This document shows, piece by piece, positions 8,338 through 18,641 of a DNA stretch of 64,000 bases. This DNA comes from Streptomyces sp. NBC_00224. GTDB taxonomy: Bacteria > Actinomycetota > Actinomycetes > Streptomycetales > Streptomycetaceae. Each line of letters starts with the position of its first letter. Position 1 is the first letter of the stretch. Position numbers and translations under genes: made by a program. The notes under the pieces were generated by a model. It did not search any database and was not told the DNA's origin. It saw only the letters and a list, made by a program, of their open reading frames with translations. The DNA lies in NCBI RefSeq assembly GCF_041435195.1, contig NZ_CP108106.1, positions 6,425,501 through 6,489,500 of the forward strand, given 5' to 3'.

Positions 8338-9789
8338 TCAGACGGCCAGGGGTGCGCGCTCCCCGGCCGCCTCGCCCGCCTCTGCCGGGGCCGGCACGGC
8401 GGGCTTCGGCAGGACCACGTACAGCAGGGCGGAGACCACGATGGTGGCCACCCAGCCCAGGCCGTACTCGCCGACCGGGTTGTTCGAGGCGAGCGGGCCG
8501 GTGAACCAGTCCGAGGTGGTGAACAGCAGGCCCGAGCCGAGGCCCACCGCCCAGGCGGCGACGGCGGCGGGGGAGAAGCCGCCCGTGTACCAGTAGGCGC
8601 TGGTGGGGGTGGTGTCGAGCAGCGCCTTCGCGTCGTACTCCGTGCGCCGCAGCATGTCCGCGCCGAAGACGCCGACCCAGGCCGAGAAGGCGACGGCGAG
8701 CAGCGAGAGGAAGGCGATGAAGGAGCCCATGAAGCTCTTGGCGACCAGCATCAGCACACCGCCGAAGGCCAGCGAGATCACGGCGTTGACCGAGACCGCC
8801 CAGTGGCGCGGGATCTTGAAGCCGAGGGTCTGCGCGGTGAAGCCGGCCGAGTACATCGACATCGAGTTGATCAGCACCATGCCGACCAGGGCGATCAGCA
8901 GATACGGCACCGCGATCCACAGCGGCAGGATCTCGCCGAGGAAGGAGACCGGGTCCGCGGCCGAGGCCAGGTCCGGCGTGGAGACCGCCATGACCGCGCC
9001 CATGAGGATCATCGGCAGCACGACGATCCCGGCGCCGCCCACGGAGCTGGCGACCATGGCCTTGGACGAGGCCGTGCGCGGCAGATAGCGGGTGAAGTCC
9101 GGGGCGGACGGGATCCAGCTGACACCGCCCGCGGCGATCAGGCCGGTGCCCGCCACCATCAGCGAGACCTTGCCCGCCGGGCGGTCGAAGACCGCGCTCC
9201 AGTCGGTGTCCAGGGCCAGGTAGACGAGCACGAGCACGGAGAACGCGCCGAACAGATAGGTCGCGTACTTGTTGCACTTCTGCACGACGTTGATGCCGAG
9301 CCCCGAGATCGCGAAGGTCGTCACCACGAAGACCAGCAGCGTCACGATGATCAGGAAGGTGTTGCTCTTCACGCCGAGGACGATGTCCAGGACGGTCAGC
9401 ATCGCGTAGGCGCCGGTGACTGCGTTGATGGTCTCCCAGCCCCAGCGGGCGACCCAGATCAGCGCGCCCGGCAGCAGGTTGCCGCGCTGCCCGAAGACCG
9501 CGCGCGACAGCGCCATGCCGGGTGCGCCACCGCGCTTGCCGGCGATGGAGATGAGCCCCACGAGGCCGTAACTGACGGCCGGAGCGGCGGTCCCGACGAC
9601 GATCGCCTGCCAGAAGTTCAGCTTGTACGTCACGACGAGGCTGGCGCCCATCGTGAGCAGCAGCACGCTGATGTTGGCGGCGACCCAGGTCGGGAAGAGA
9701 TCCCGCGTTCTGGCGGTGCGCTCGCTGTCGGGGACGGGCTCCAGGCCACGGGTTTCCAGTGCGCCTTCGGACTGGGATGTGGTGCTCAT
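8338..9789 (-). CDS. NCS1-family nucleobase/hydantoin-type permease
   Basis: A 483-aa membrane protein with about 12 hydrophobic segments. It resembles the cytosine/purine/uracil/thiamine/allantoin (NCS1) symporters: LFPTWVAANISVLLLTMGASLV in the first helix, SRAVFGQRGNLLPG, and SWIPSAPDFTRYLPR. These import nucleobases, allantoin, hydantoins or thiamine precursors with Na+ or H+. I chose ATG 9789 (MSTTSQSEG), with GAGAGG upstream; an in-frame start exists further upstream at 9879 but adds an atypical tail. Probably transcribed with the downstream oxidoreductase gene. Confidence 0.85.
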   Translation of the reverse strand: MSTTSQSEGALETRGLEPVPDSERTARTRDLFPTWVAANISVLLLTMGASLVVTYKLNFWQAIVVGTAAPAVSYGLVGLISIAGKRGGAPGMALSRAVFGQRGNLLPGALIWVARWGWETINAVTGAYAMLTVLDIVLGVKSNTFLIIVTLLVFVVTTFAISGLGINVVQKCNKYATYLFGAFSVLVLVYLALDTDWSAVFDRPAGKVSLMVAGTGLIAAGGVSWIPSAPDFTRYLPRTASSKAMVASSVGGAGIVVLPMILMGAVMAVSTPDLASAADPVSFLGEILPLWIAVPYLLIALVGMVLINSMSMYSAGFTAQTLGFKIPRHWAVSVNAVISLAFGGVLMLVAKSFMGSFIAFLSLLAVAFSAWVGVFGADMLRRTEYDAKALLDTTPTSAYWYTGGFSPAAVAAWAVGLGSGLLFTTSDWFTGPLASNNPVGEYGLGWVATIVVSALLYVVLPKPAVPAPAEAGEAAGERAPLAV

Positions 9790-9878
9790 GGGGGTGCGGT
9801 TGCCTCTCGCTCGGCTCTGGAGGGAGCCGGTGGGGGTCATCTCGGGGGACTCTACGCGCGTTGATGCCTCCCCCTCCA

Positions 9879-9894
9879 TCGTAACTTAATACGA
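9879..9894. promoter_or_regulatory. AT-rich inverted repeat upstream of the NCS1 permease
   Basis: TCGTA (9879-9883) and TACGA (9890-9894) flank an AT-rich six-base centre, in the divergent region between the permease and ftsY. Possible operator; short and uncertain. Confidence 0.3.
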
Positions 9895-9978
9895 CGATTG
9901 CCCCATAATTCCCCTTGATCTTCATGCGAAGACACGACCGGGGCCCCGCGACGGCCCATGACTGATACTGGGGTGGTT

Positions 9979-11190
9979 ATGGAATTCGTCATCCTTGCTG
10001 TAGTCATCGCCCTGGTCGCGGTCGGCGTGATCAGCGGGCTCGTGGTCAGCAGCCGCAAGAAGAAGCAGCTGCCCCCCACGGCTCCGCCGTCCACGCCGAC
10101 CATCACTGCCCCGCCCGCCGAGCCTCACGTCGGCGAAGACGCCGCGGAGACGGCCGAGGAGCAACGCCGCACGATCGAGGAGGTCGCCCTCCCCGAGGCC
10201 CCGGCGAGCCCCGTCGTCGAGGAGGCGCTTCCCGAGGCGCCCGCCGCGCCCGAGATCGAGGTGCCCGAGCCGACGGCCGGCCGCCTCGTACGGCTGCGCG
10301 CCCGGCTCGCCCGCTCCCAGAACTCGCTGGGCAAGGGGCTCCTCACGCTGCTCTCCCGGGACAACCTCGACGAGGACACCTGGGAGGAGATCGAGGACAC
10401 CCTGCTCACCGCGGACGTCGGCGTCGCCCCGACCCAGGAGCTGGTCGAGCGGCTGCGCGAGCGCGTCCGGGTGCTCGGCACCCGCACCCCCGCCGAACTG
10501 CGCACCCTGCTGCGCGAGGAGCTCGTGGCGCTGCTCGGCCCGGACCTCGACCGCACGGTGAAGACCGAGGGCGGCCTGGAGAGCCCCGGTGTCGTCATGG
10601 TCGTCGGGGTCAACGGCACCGGCAAGACCACCACCACCGGCAAGCTCGCGCGCGTCCTCGTCGCCGACGGCAAGTCGGTCGTCCTGGGCGCGGCGGACAC
10701 CTTCCGCGCGGCCGCCGCCGACCAGCTGCAGACCTGGGGTGAGCGCGTCGGCGCCCGCACCGTGCGCGGCCCCGAGGGCGGCGACCCGGCGTCGATCGCC
10801 TTCGACGCGGTCAAGGAGGGCATCGCGGAGGGCGCGGACGTCGTCCTCATCGACACCGCGGGCCGGCTGCACACCAAGACCGGGCTCATGGACGAGCTCG
10901 GCAAGGTCAAGCGCGTCGTGGAGAAGCACGGCCCGCTGGACGAGATCCTGCTGGTCCTCGACGCCACCACCGGACAGAACGGGCTGGTCCAGGCCCGCGT
11001 CTTCGCCGAGGTCGTCGACATCACCGGCATCGTCCTCACCAAGCTCGACGGCACCGCCAAGGGCGGCATCGTCATCGCCGTCCAGCGCGAGCTCGGCGTC
11101 CCGGTCAAGCTCATCGGCCTCGGCGAGGGTGCGGACGACCTGGCGCCGTTCGAGCCGGGGGCGTTCGTGGACGCGCTCATCGGCGACTAG
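9979..11190 (+). CDS. ftsY: Signal recognition particle receptor FtsY
   Basis: A 403-aa SRP receptor GTPase that docks SRP-ribosome complexes at the membrane Sec translocon. An N-terminal hydrophobic anchor (residues 2-24) is followed by an acidic Pro/Ala/Glu-rich linker, the N domain (about 105-195) and the GTPase domain: G1 GVNGTGKT (210-217), DTAGR and TKLDG. Membrane-anchored FtsY is the form found in actinomycetes. ATG 9979 puts the anchor at the very N-terminus; an in-frame ATG at 9958 would add seven residues. Confidence 0.95.
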   Translation: MEFVILAVVIALVAVGVISGLVVSSRKKKQLPPTAPPSTPTITAPPAEPHVGEDAAETAEEQRRTIEEVALPEAPASPVVEEALPEAPAAPEIEVPEPTAGRLVRLRARLARSQNSLGKGLLTLLSRDNLDEDTWEEIEDTLLTADVGVAPTQELVERLRERVRVLGTRTPAELRTLLREELVALLGPDLDRTVKTEGGLESPGVVMVVGVNGTGKTTTTGKLARVLVADGKSVVLGAADTFRAAAADQLQTWGERVGARTVRGPEGGDPASIAFDAVKEGIAEGADVVLIDTAGRLHTKTGLMDELGKVKRVVEKHGPLDEILLVLDATTGQNGLVQARVFAEVVDITGIVLTKLDGTAKGGIVIAVQRELGVPVKLIGLGEGADDLAPFEPGAFVDALIGD

Positions 11191-11262
11191 GCGTTACGTA
11201 CGTAACGCGTATACGTACGACGAAGTGCCCGCTCCCCTCGTGCAGATGGGGGCGGGCACTTC
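11191..11262. terminator. Palindrome and bidirectional terminator after ftsY
   Basis: Directly after the ftsY stop lies a perfect 18-bp palindrome, GCGTTACGTACGTAACGC (11191-11208). Next is a terminator-type hairpin: GAAGTGCCCGC (11222-11232) pairs with GCGGGCACTTC (11252-11262), extended by C/G pairs. It separates ftsY from the convergent prim-pol gene. Confidence 0.8.
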
Positions 11263-11279
11263 CGTATGCCGGGAACGCG

Positions 11280-11927
11280 TCAGAACGGGGCCCGGTGGCA
11301 GATGTACGCCAGCGTGCCCAGCAGCAGCCGGGCCTCCGGCGGGCGGGTCGCGGTGTCCAGGGACGGCGGGCGCAGCCAGTGGACGTCCGCCGACGGGGGA
11401 GCGGGCACATACGCCCCGGGCCCCGGGCAGACCAGGTCCAGGTCGGCGTCGTCCCAGCCCATCCGGTAGAGCAGGCGCGGCAGTTCGGCCGCGGCCCCCG
11501 GGGCGACGAAGAAGTGGGTGCGGCCCGCCGGGGTGGTCGAGACCGGGCCGAGTGGCAGCCCCATCCGCTCCAGGCGCACCAGCGCCCGCCGCCCCGCGGG
11601 CGCCGCCACGTCCAGGATGTCGAAGGTGCGGCCCACCGGAAGCAGCACCGCGGCCCCCGGGCACTCCGCCCACGCCTTGCCGACCTCGTCCAGGGTCGCG
11701 CCCGCGGGCACCTCCGGCGCGAAGTCCAGCGGGTGCGCTCCCGGCGCCGGGCAGCCCGCCTCGCCGCACGAGCACTGGCCGGAGAGCTCCCGGGCCCCCG
11801 GGGCGACGTCCCAGCCCCACAGGCCCGTGTACTCCGCCACCGCGGTGACTTCGGTCGCGCGGCCGCGGCGCCGCGAGCCGGCCCGGCTTTCGCGGATCCC
11901 CCGGCTGCCACCGATCGTGAACCCCAT
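11280..11927 (-). CDS. Prim-pol-like (bifunctional DNA primase/polymerase domain) protein
   Basis: A 215-aa protein that resembles only the N-terminal prim-pol domain of plasmid and phage primases. Seen: LWGWDVAPGA near residue 36 and the CSCGEAGCPAPGAHP segment (about 53-67) typical of the family. The acidic motif, usually DxD, reads DILDVAAPAG here, so one expected metal-binding Asp appears to be Ala. It may be inactive as a polymerase. Beside ftsY and nsdA this gene is conserved in streptomycetes. The ATG follows GGAGGGGG. Confidence 0.75.
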   Translation of the reverse strand: MGFTIGGSRGIRESRAGSRRRGRATEVTAVAEYTGLWGWDVAPGARELSGQCSCGEAGCPAPGAHPLDFAPEVPAGATLDEVGKAWAECPGAAVLLPVGRTFDILDVAAPAGRRALVRLERMGLPLGPVSTTPAGRTHFFVAPGAAAELPRLLYRMGWDDADLDLVCPGPGAYVPAPPSADVHWLRPPSLDTATRPPEARLLLGTLAYICHRAPF

Positions 11928-12310
11928 GCCCCCTCCAACGGATCTGACTCGACGGTGGTTACGATCCGGAGTTCCCTGATTGCGCGCTGCTCACCCGGCG
12001 GCTCGCGGCGGAAGGGAGGGTGGTGCGAACCGGTCCGCGCGCCCCGGCGTGCACCGTTCCATCGACTCCTGATCGACCTCTGTCAAGTGAATCGCGCACA
12101 GCGCCAAGGGAGTTCATTCGAAGGGGTGGCGAATGGTGGCGTTTCTGGAATCGCCCTCGCGGGAGCGGTGATCGTAGGATTACTTTCAGTACATGGACCC
12201 CGGAGGCCCACGCGCTCGTGGGTATGCCAACGGCAAGGAGCTGTACCGTCCGAAGGGCCGCGTACTGAGGACAACAGGCCCCGACTCGCGGCATTCTGAT
12301 AGGGGTTCGC
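11928..12310. other. Divergent regulatory region between prim-pol gene and nsdA
   Basis: About 380 bases without a long gene. Leftward, an ECF-sigma-like promoter reads GGAAC (11975-11971), 16 bases, CGTC (11954-11951) on the minus strand, close before the prim-pol start. Rightward, TAGGAT at 12175-12180 is a good -10 for nsdA, but no clear -35 precedes it. AGGGG at 12301-12305 is the ribosome-binding site of the leader ORF described next. Confidence 0.5.
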
Positions 12311-12376
12311 ATGGCAGGGAAGACGCACATGGCTTTAGCTGAATGGGGGCGTTCCAGTGGGCGGCAGTGGGGCTAG
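12311..12376 (+). CDS. Possible 21-codon leader ORF with a TTA codon, overlapping the nsdA start
   Basis: ATG at 12311 is preceded by AGGGG with a five-base gap. The frame reads MAGKTHMALAEWGRSSGRQWG and stops at TAG 12374-12376, 20 bases past the nsdA GTG (12357). Codon 9 is TTA (12335-12337), the rare leucine codon read by the bldA tRNA in Streptomyces. If translated, it could couple nsdA translation to bldA. This is suggestive only; short ORFs arise by chance. Confidence 0.4.
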   Translation: MAGKTHMALAEWGRSSGRQWG

Positions 12377-13832
12377 CGGTACGAGCGCCGGCAAGCGCCC
12401 CAACGAACAGCTGAGTTCGTGGTTCGTGCGGAGCGGCTGGTCGAAGGGCGAGCTCGCGCGGCAGGTCAACCGGCGGGCGCGCCAGCTCGGCGCGCACCAC
12501 ATCAGCACGGACACCTCCCGGGTGCGCCGCTGGCTCGACGGCGAGATGCCGCGCGAGCCGATCCCGCGCATCCTCTCCGAGCTGTTCTCCGAGCGGTTCG
12601 GCAGCGTCGTGGCCGTCGAGGACCTCGGGTTGCGCACCGCACACCAGTCCCCGTCGGTCTCCGGCGTCGACCTGCCCTGGGCGGGCCCGCAGACGGTCTC
12701 CCTGCTCAGCGAGTACTCGCGCAGCGACCTGATGCTGGCCCGGCGAGGCTTCCTCGGCACCTCCCTGATGCTGTCGGCCGGGCCCGCCCTGATCGAGCCC
12801 ATGCAGCGCTGGCTGGTGCCCGCGCCGCCCGGCGAGTCCATCAACGTGGAGACGCCCGCCAACGCCCGGCGCCCCTCCCGGCTCTCCAAACCGGAGCTCG
12901 ACCTCCTGGAGACCACCACCGAGATGTTCCGCCAGTGGGACGCCCAGTGCGGCGGCGGACTGCGCCGCAAGGCCGTCGTCGGCCAGCTCCACGAGGTCAC
13001 CGACCTCCTCCAGGAGCCGCAGCCCGAGGCCACCGCCCGGCGCCTGTTCCGGGTCGCCGCCGAACTCGCGGAACTGGCCGGGTGGATGAGCTACGACGTG
13101 GGCCTGCAGCCCACCGCCCAGAAGTACTTCGTCCTCGCCCTGCACGCGGCCAAGGAGTGCGGCGACAAGCCCCTCGGGTCGTACATCCTGTCCTCGATGA
13201 GCCGCCAGATGATCCACCTCGGCCGCCCCGACGACGCCCTGGAACTCATCCACCTCGCCCAGTACGGCAGCCGCGACTGCGCCACCCCCCGCACCCAGGC
13301 GATGCTGTATGCGATGGAGGCGCGCGCGTACGCGAACATGGGCCAGCCCAGCAAGTGCAAGCGGGCCGTCAGAATGTCCGAGGACACCTTCGGCGACGCC
13401 GGACTCGACGGCGAGCCGGAGCCCGACTGGATCCAGTTCTTCTCCGAGGCGGAGCTCAACGGGGAGAACGCGCACTCGTTCCGCGACCTGGCCTATGTGG
13501 CCGGGCGCAGCCCCACGTACGCCACGCTCGCCGAGCCGGTGATGGAGAAGGCGGTCGCGCTCTTCGGCAAGGACGACGTCCACCAGCGCTCGTACGCGCT
13601 GAACCTGATCGGCATGGCCACCGTCCACCTCCTCAAGCGCGAGCCCGAGCAGTCCACCGTGCTGGCCGGACAGGCCCTGAAGATCGCCAAGATGGTCCGC
13701 TCCGAGCGGGTCAACACCCGGCTGCGCAAGACCGTCGACACCGCCGTGCGGGACTTCGGGGACGTGGCCGAGGTCGTCCAGTTCACCGATCTGCTCGGCC
13801 GGGAGCTGCCCGAGACCGCCGAGGCCGTCTGA
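12357..13832 (+). CDS. nsdA: NsdA, TPR-type negative regulator of sporulation and antibiotic production
   Basis: A 491-aa protein. I recognise the N-terminus (KRPNEQLSSWFVRSGWSKGELARQVNRRARQLGAHHISTD) as that of NsdA, whose loss in S. coelicolor increases sporulation and antibiotic yield. The first about 90 residues look like a DNA-binding-like helical domain (VRRWLDGEMPREPIPRIL); the rest is helical with TPR-like repeats. Its molecular partner is not known to me. The start is GTG 12357 after GGGGG, overlapped by the leader ORF. Confidence 0.88.
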   Translation: MGGSGASGTSAGKRPNEQLSSWFVRSGWSKGELARQVNRRARQLGAHHISTDTSRVRRWLDGEMPREPIPRILSELFSERFGSVVAVEDLGLRTAHQSPSVSGVDLPWAGPQTVSLLSEYSRSDLMLARRGFLGTSLMLSAGPALIEPMQRWLVPAPPGESINVETPANARRPSRLSKPELDLLETTTEMFRQWDAQCGGGLRRKAVVGQLHEVTDLLQEPQPEATARRLFRVAAELAELAGWMSYDVGLQPTAQKYFVLALHAAKECGDKPLGSYILSSMSRQMIHLGRPDDALELIHLAQYGSRDCATPRTQAMLYAMEARAYANMGQPSKCKRAVRMSEDTFGDAGLDGEPEPDWIQFFSEAELNGENAHSFRDLAYVAGRSPTYATLAEPVMEKAVALFGKDDVHQRSYALNLIGMATVHLLKREPEQSTVLAGQALKIAKMVRSERVNTRLRKTVDTAVRDFGDVAEVVQFTDLLGRELPETAEAV

Positions 13833-14164
13833 ACACCCCGGGGAGCCGCCACGGCGGCATACAGGACGCCGGCCGCGACGCCCACCCCGTACAGCCCGAC
13901 TCGGCTCCCCCACGCCAGGTCAACCGGGGGACGTCGCGGCCGGTCACCCGTCCGCGTGTACGCGGATGGTAGCCGCCCCCAGGGCACTGATCCGGCAGTT
14001 CATGCCGGTGTAACACGCCCGACCTCTTCGTCACGGTGGCGAAACATCGTGCGGCATCGACGGAAACCGCGCTGCGCCAACCTCATGGCGCATAACGGCC
14101 CACCCCTTCGCAGCCACTCGTTCGCCCCCGCACGGGCCGCCGTACCGACGACGAGGAGACGCCG
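13833..14164. other. Intergenic region nsdA-amtB, 332 bases
   Basis: The first half has no evident structure. The second half holds the GlnR box (14030-14067) and must contain the amtB promoter, which I could not place exactly. GAGGAGACGCCG directly before the amtB ATG is the ribosome-binding site. Confidence 0.6.
14010..14067 (+). promoter_or_regulatory. GlnR box upstream of amtB
   Basis: The GlnR consensus is gTnAc-n6-GaAAc repeated at 22-base spacing. Here GTCAC (14030-14034), six bases, GAAAC (14041-14045), then a degenerate half-site and a second exact GAAAC (14063-14067), exactly 22 bases after the first. An additional GTAAC lies at 14010-14014. GlnR is known to activate amtB-glnK-glnD under nitrogen limitation in S. 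coelicolor. Confidence 0.78.
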
Positions 14165-15843
<1,679 letters not shown>

Positions 15844-15879
15844 GTTGGTCCCCCGATTCGGTACGGACAGGAGCTGCCG

Positions 15880-18327
15880 GTGACGCGTGTGGAAGTCAGC
15901 ACAGAGACAGAGGACTCCGGATCCGGCGGCTACGCGGCGGCCCGGCTGCGCCTTCTCCAGGAGGAGGCGCGGTCCGGGCCGCCGCGCCGTGCCGCCCTGG
16001 CCAAGCTCACCGACGACTGGCTGGCCCAGCTCTTCACGGGAGCGGCCGGGGCGGCCGGGGTGCGCGGGGCCGCCCTGATGGCCGTCGGCGGCTACGGGCG
16101 CGGCGAACTGTCGCCCCGCAGCGACCTCGACCTGGTGCTCGTGCACGACGGCAGCGCGAGCGCGAGCGCCGTCTCCGCGCTCGCCGACAGCCTCTGGTAC
16201 CCCGTCTGGGACCTGGGTCTGGCCCTCGACCACTCGGTCCGCACCCCCGCCGAGGCCCGCAGGACCGCGGGCGCCGACCTCAAGGTGCACCTCGGCCTCC
16301 TGGACGCCCGCCATCTGGCGGGCGAGCAGAGCCTGACGGCCTCTCTGCGCAGCGCCGTCCTCGCCGACTGGCGCAACCTCGCGCCCAAGCGGCTGCCCGA
16401 ACTCGACGCGCTGTGCCGCGAACGGGCCGAGCGCCAGGGCGAGTTGCAGTTCCTGCTCGAACCCGACCTCAAGGAGGCGCACGGCGGGCTGCGGGACGCC
16501 ACCGCCCTGCGCGCGGTCGCCGCGTCCTGGCTCGCCGACGCGCCCCGCGAGGGCCTGGGGGAGGCCCGGCGCCGGCTCCTGGACGTCCGCGACGCGCTCC
16601 ATCTGGCCACCGGCCGGGCCACCGACCGCCTCGCCCTCCAGGAACAGGACGCCGTCGCCGCCGCGCTCGGCGTGCTGGACGCGGACGTACTGCTGCGCCA
16701 GGTGTACGAGGCCGCGCGGACCATCGCGTACGCCAGTGACGTCACCTGGCGCGAGGTCGGCCGGGTCCTGCGGGCCCGCTCGGCGCGGCCCCGGCTGCGG
16801 AGTCTGCTCGGCGGCCGGACGGCGGCCCCCGAGCGGACCCCGCTCGCCGAAGGGGTGGTCGAGCAGGACGGCGAGGTGGTGCTCGCGCTCGCCGCGAAAC
16901 CCGAGCGCGACCCGGTGCTGCCGCTGCGGGCCGCCGCGGCCGCCGCCCGCTCCGGGCTGCCGATCTCGCTGCACGCCGTGCGCCGCCTCGCCGCCGCGGT
17001 CCGGCCGCTGCCGGTGCCCTGGCCCGCCGAGGCCCGCGAGGAGCTGGTGACGCTGCTGGGCGCGGGCGAGTCCACCGTGCCCGTCTGGGAGGCGCTGGAG
17101 GCCGAGGGCCTGATCACCCGGCTGCTGCCCGACTGGGAGCGGGTGCGCTGCCGCCCGCAGCGCAACGCCGTGCACACCTGGACCGTCGACCGCCACCTGG
17201 TGGAGACGGCCGTACGGGCCTCCTCGCTCACCCGCCGCGTCGGCCGCCCCGACCTGCTCCTGGTCGCGGCGCTGCTCCACGACATCGGCAAGGGCTGGCC
17301 GGGCGACCACAGCGTGGCGGGCGAGGTCATCGCGCGCGACGTGGCCACCCGGGTCGGCTTCGACAAGGACGACGTGGCCGTGGTCGCCGTGCTCGTACGC
17401 CACCACCTGCTGCTCGTCGAGACGGCGACCCGGCGCGACCTGGACGACCCCGCGACGGTACGGGCGGCGGCCGAGGCGGTCGGTACGGTCTCCACGCTCG
17501 AACTGCTCCACGCGCTCACCGAGGCGGACGCGCTGGCGACCGGACCGGCCGCCTGGTCGTCGTGGCGGGGCTCGCTCGTGGCGGACCTGGTGAAGCGGGT
17601 GGGGGCGGTGCTGGCGGGGGAGCCGGTGGACCCGGAGCCGCCGCTCACCACGGCCGAGCAGGAGCGCCTCGCGATGGAGGCCCACCGCACGCGCGGCCCG
17701 GTCCTCGCGCTGCGCGCCCAGACGGACGCGCCTGTGGACGAGGGGGCCCGTGAACCGCTCGGCGTGGAACTCCTGATCGCGGTCCCGGACCAGGACGGGG
17801 TGCTGCCGGCGGTGGCGGGCGTGCTGGCGATGCACCGCCTCACCGTGCGGACGGCGGAGCTGCGGGCGATCGAGCTGCCCGACCCGGTGGGCGGGGAGAT
17901 CCTCCTGCTGGACTGGCGGGTGGCGGCGGAGTACGGCTCGCTCCCGCAGGCGGCCCGGCTCCGCGCCGACCTGGTCCGGGCCCTGGACGGCTCCCTGGAC
18001 CTGCCCGCCCGCCTGGCCGAGCGCGAGGCGGCCCGCCGCCGCGGCCCGGCCGCGCCCCCGCCCCGCGTCACGGTCGCCCCGGCGGCGTCCCGCCTGGCCA
18101 CGGTGATCGAGGTCCGCGCCCAGGACGCCCCCGGCCTCCTGCACCGCATCGGCCGCGAACTGGAGCGGGCCGGGGTACGAGTGCGCAGCGCCCACGTCTC
18201 GACGCTGGGGGCGAACGCGGTGGACGCGTTCTATGTGACAGACGGGGAGGGGGAGCCACTGGGGGCGGAGGTGGCGGTGGGGGTTGCGCGGGGGGTGGAG
18301 CGGGCGCTGGGTTCTGAGCGAGGTTGA
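15880..18327 (+). CDS. glnD: PII nucleotidyltransferase GlnD (adenylyltransferase in Streptomyces)
   Basis: An 815-aa enzyme. The nucleotidyltransferase domain has GGYGRGELSPRSDLDLVLVH (about residues 69-90). The HD domain has HDIGKGWPGDH from about residue 467, followed by RHH. Two ACT domains occupy about 628-700 and 740-815. It modifies GlnK according to nitrogen state; work in S. coelicolor showed adenylylation. GTG 15880 follows AGGAG. It is shorter than enterobacterial GlnD (about 890 aa), as usual in actinomycetes. Confidence 0.95.
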   Translation: MTRVEVSTETEDSGSGGYAAARLRLLQEEARSGPPRRAALAKLTDDWLAQLFTGAAGAAGVRGAALMAVGGYGRGELSPRSDLDLVLVHDGSASASAVSALADSLWYPVWDLGLALDHSVRTPAEARRTAGADLKVHLGLLDARHLAGEQSLTASLRSAVLADWRNLAPKRLPELDALCRERAERQGELQFLLEPDLKEAHGGLRDATALRAVAASWLADAPREGLGEARRRLLDVRDALHLATGRATDRLALQEQDAVAAALGVLDADVLLRQVYEAARTIAYASDVTWREVGRVLRARSARPRLRSLLGGRTAAPERTPLAEGVVEQDGEVVLALAAKPERDPVLPLRAAAAAARSGLPISLHAVRRLAAAVRPLPVPWPAEAREELVTLLGAGESTVPVWEALEAEGLITRLLPDWERVRCRPQRNAVHTWTVDRHLVETAVRASSLTRRVGRPDLLLVAALLHDIGKGWPGDHSVAGEVIARDVATRVGFDKDDVAVVAVLVRHHLLLVETATRRDLDDPATVRAAAEAVGTVSTLELLHALTEADALATGPAAWSSWRGSLVADLVKRVGAVLAGEPVDPEPPLTTAEQERLAMEAHRTRGPVLALRAQTDAPVDEGAREPLGVELLIAVPDQDGVLPAVAGVLAMHRLTVRTAELRAIELPDPVGGEILLLDWRVAAEYGSLPQAARLRADLVRALDGSLDLPARLAEREAARRRGPAAPPPRVTVAPAASRLATVIEVRAQDAPGLLHRIGRELERAGVRVRSAHVSTLGANAVDAFYVTDGEGEPLGAEVAVGVARGVERALGSERG

Positions 18328-18641
18328 TTTCTCCACCCCGCGGGGGGCTTCGCCCCGGGGCCCGGTTTTTGTCCGCGGGTGGGTGGGGGCTGGTCGCGCA
18401 GTTCCCCGCGCCCCTGAGATGCGCCCCTTCGGGGCGCTCAGGGGATTGCCGCAGAGCGGCATTTTTAGGGGCGCGGGGAACTGCGCGAGCAACCATCGAC
18501 GGCCCGCAGACGACGAACAAGGCCCCCCACCCCTACCCCCGCTCCCCCCGGAGGGACGCGGCGGGGTGGGGAAAACGTCCGCCGGGATACCCTGGGGGGC
18601 GTTCACCCGACCGCCCTACGAGCCGAGGATCCGCGACCACC
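18328..18641. repeat. REP-like GC-rich hairpin element, copy A (inverted pair)
   Basis: The 314-base gap between glnD and ffh holds a Streptomyces dispersed repeat. A 22-bp arm (18394-18415, core GCGCAGTTCCCCGCG) is repeated in inverted orientation at 18467-18488. Between the arms are a GCGCCCC-type hairpin near 18420-18437 and a small GCCGC/GCGGC hairpin followed by ATTTTTA (18448-18467), which could terminate glnD. Further copies occur at 49620 and 62263. The ffh promoter must lie in the remainder (18489-18641), where I see no clear hexamers. Confidence 0.75.

Noticed and set aside
7307..9925. 872-codon leftward frame joining the oxidoreductase to the NCS1 permease region
   Set aside because: The upstream part is an out-of-frame reading of the permease gene; the oxidoreductase has its own ATG and ribosome-binding site at 8278.
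17562..17753. Small ORFs within glnD and similar short frames inside other genes
   Set aside because: Gly/Ala/Arg-rich shadows of real genes; no ribosome-binding sites or family features.
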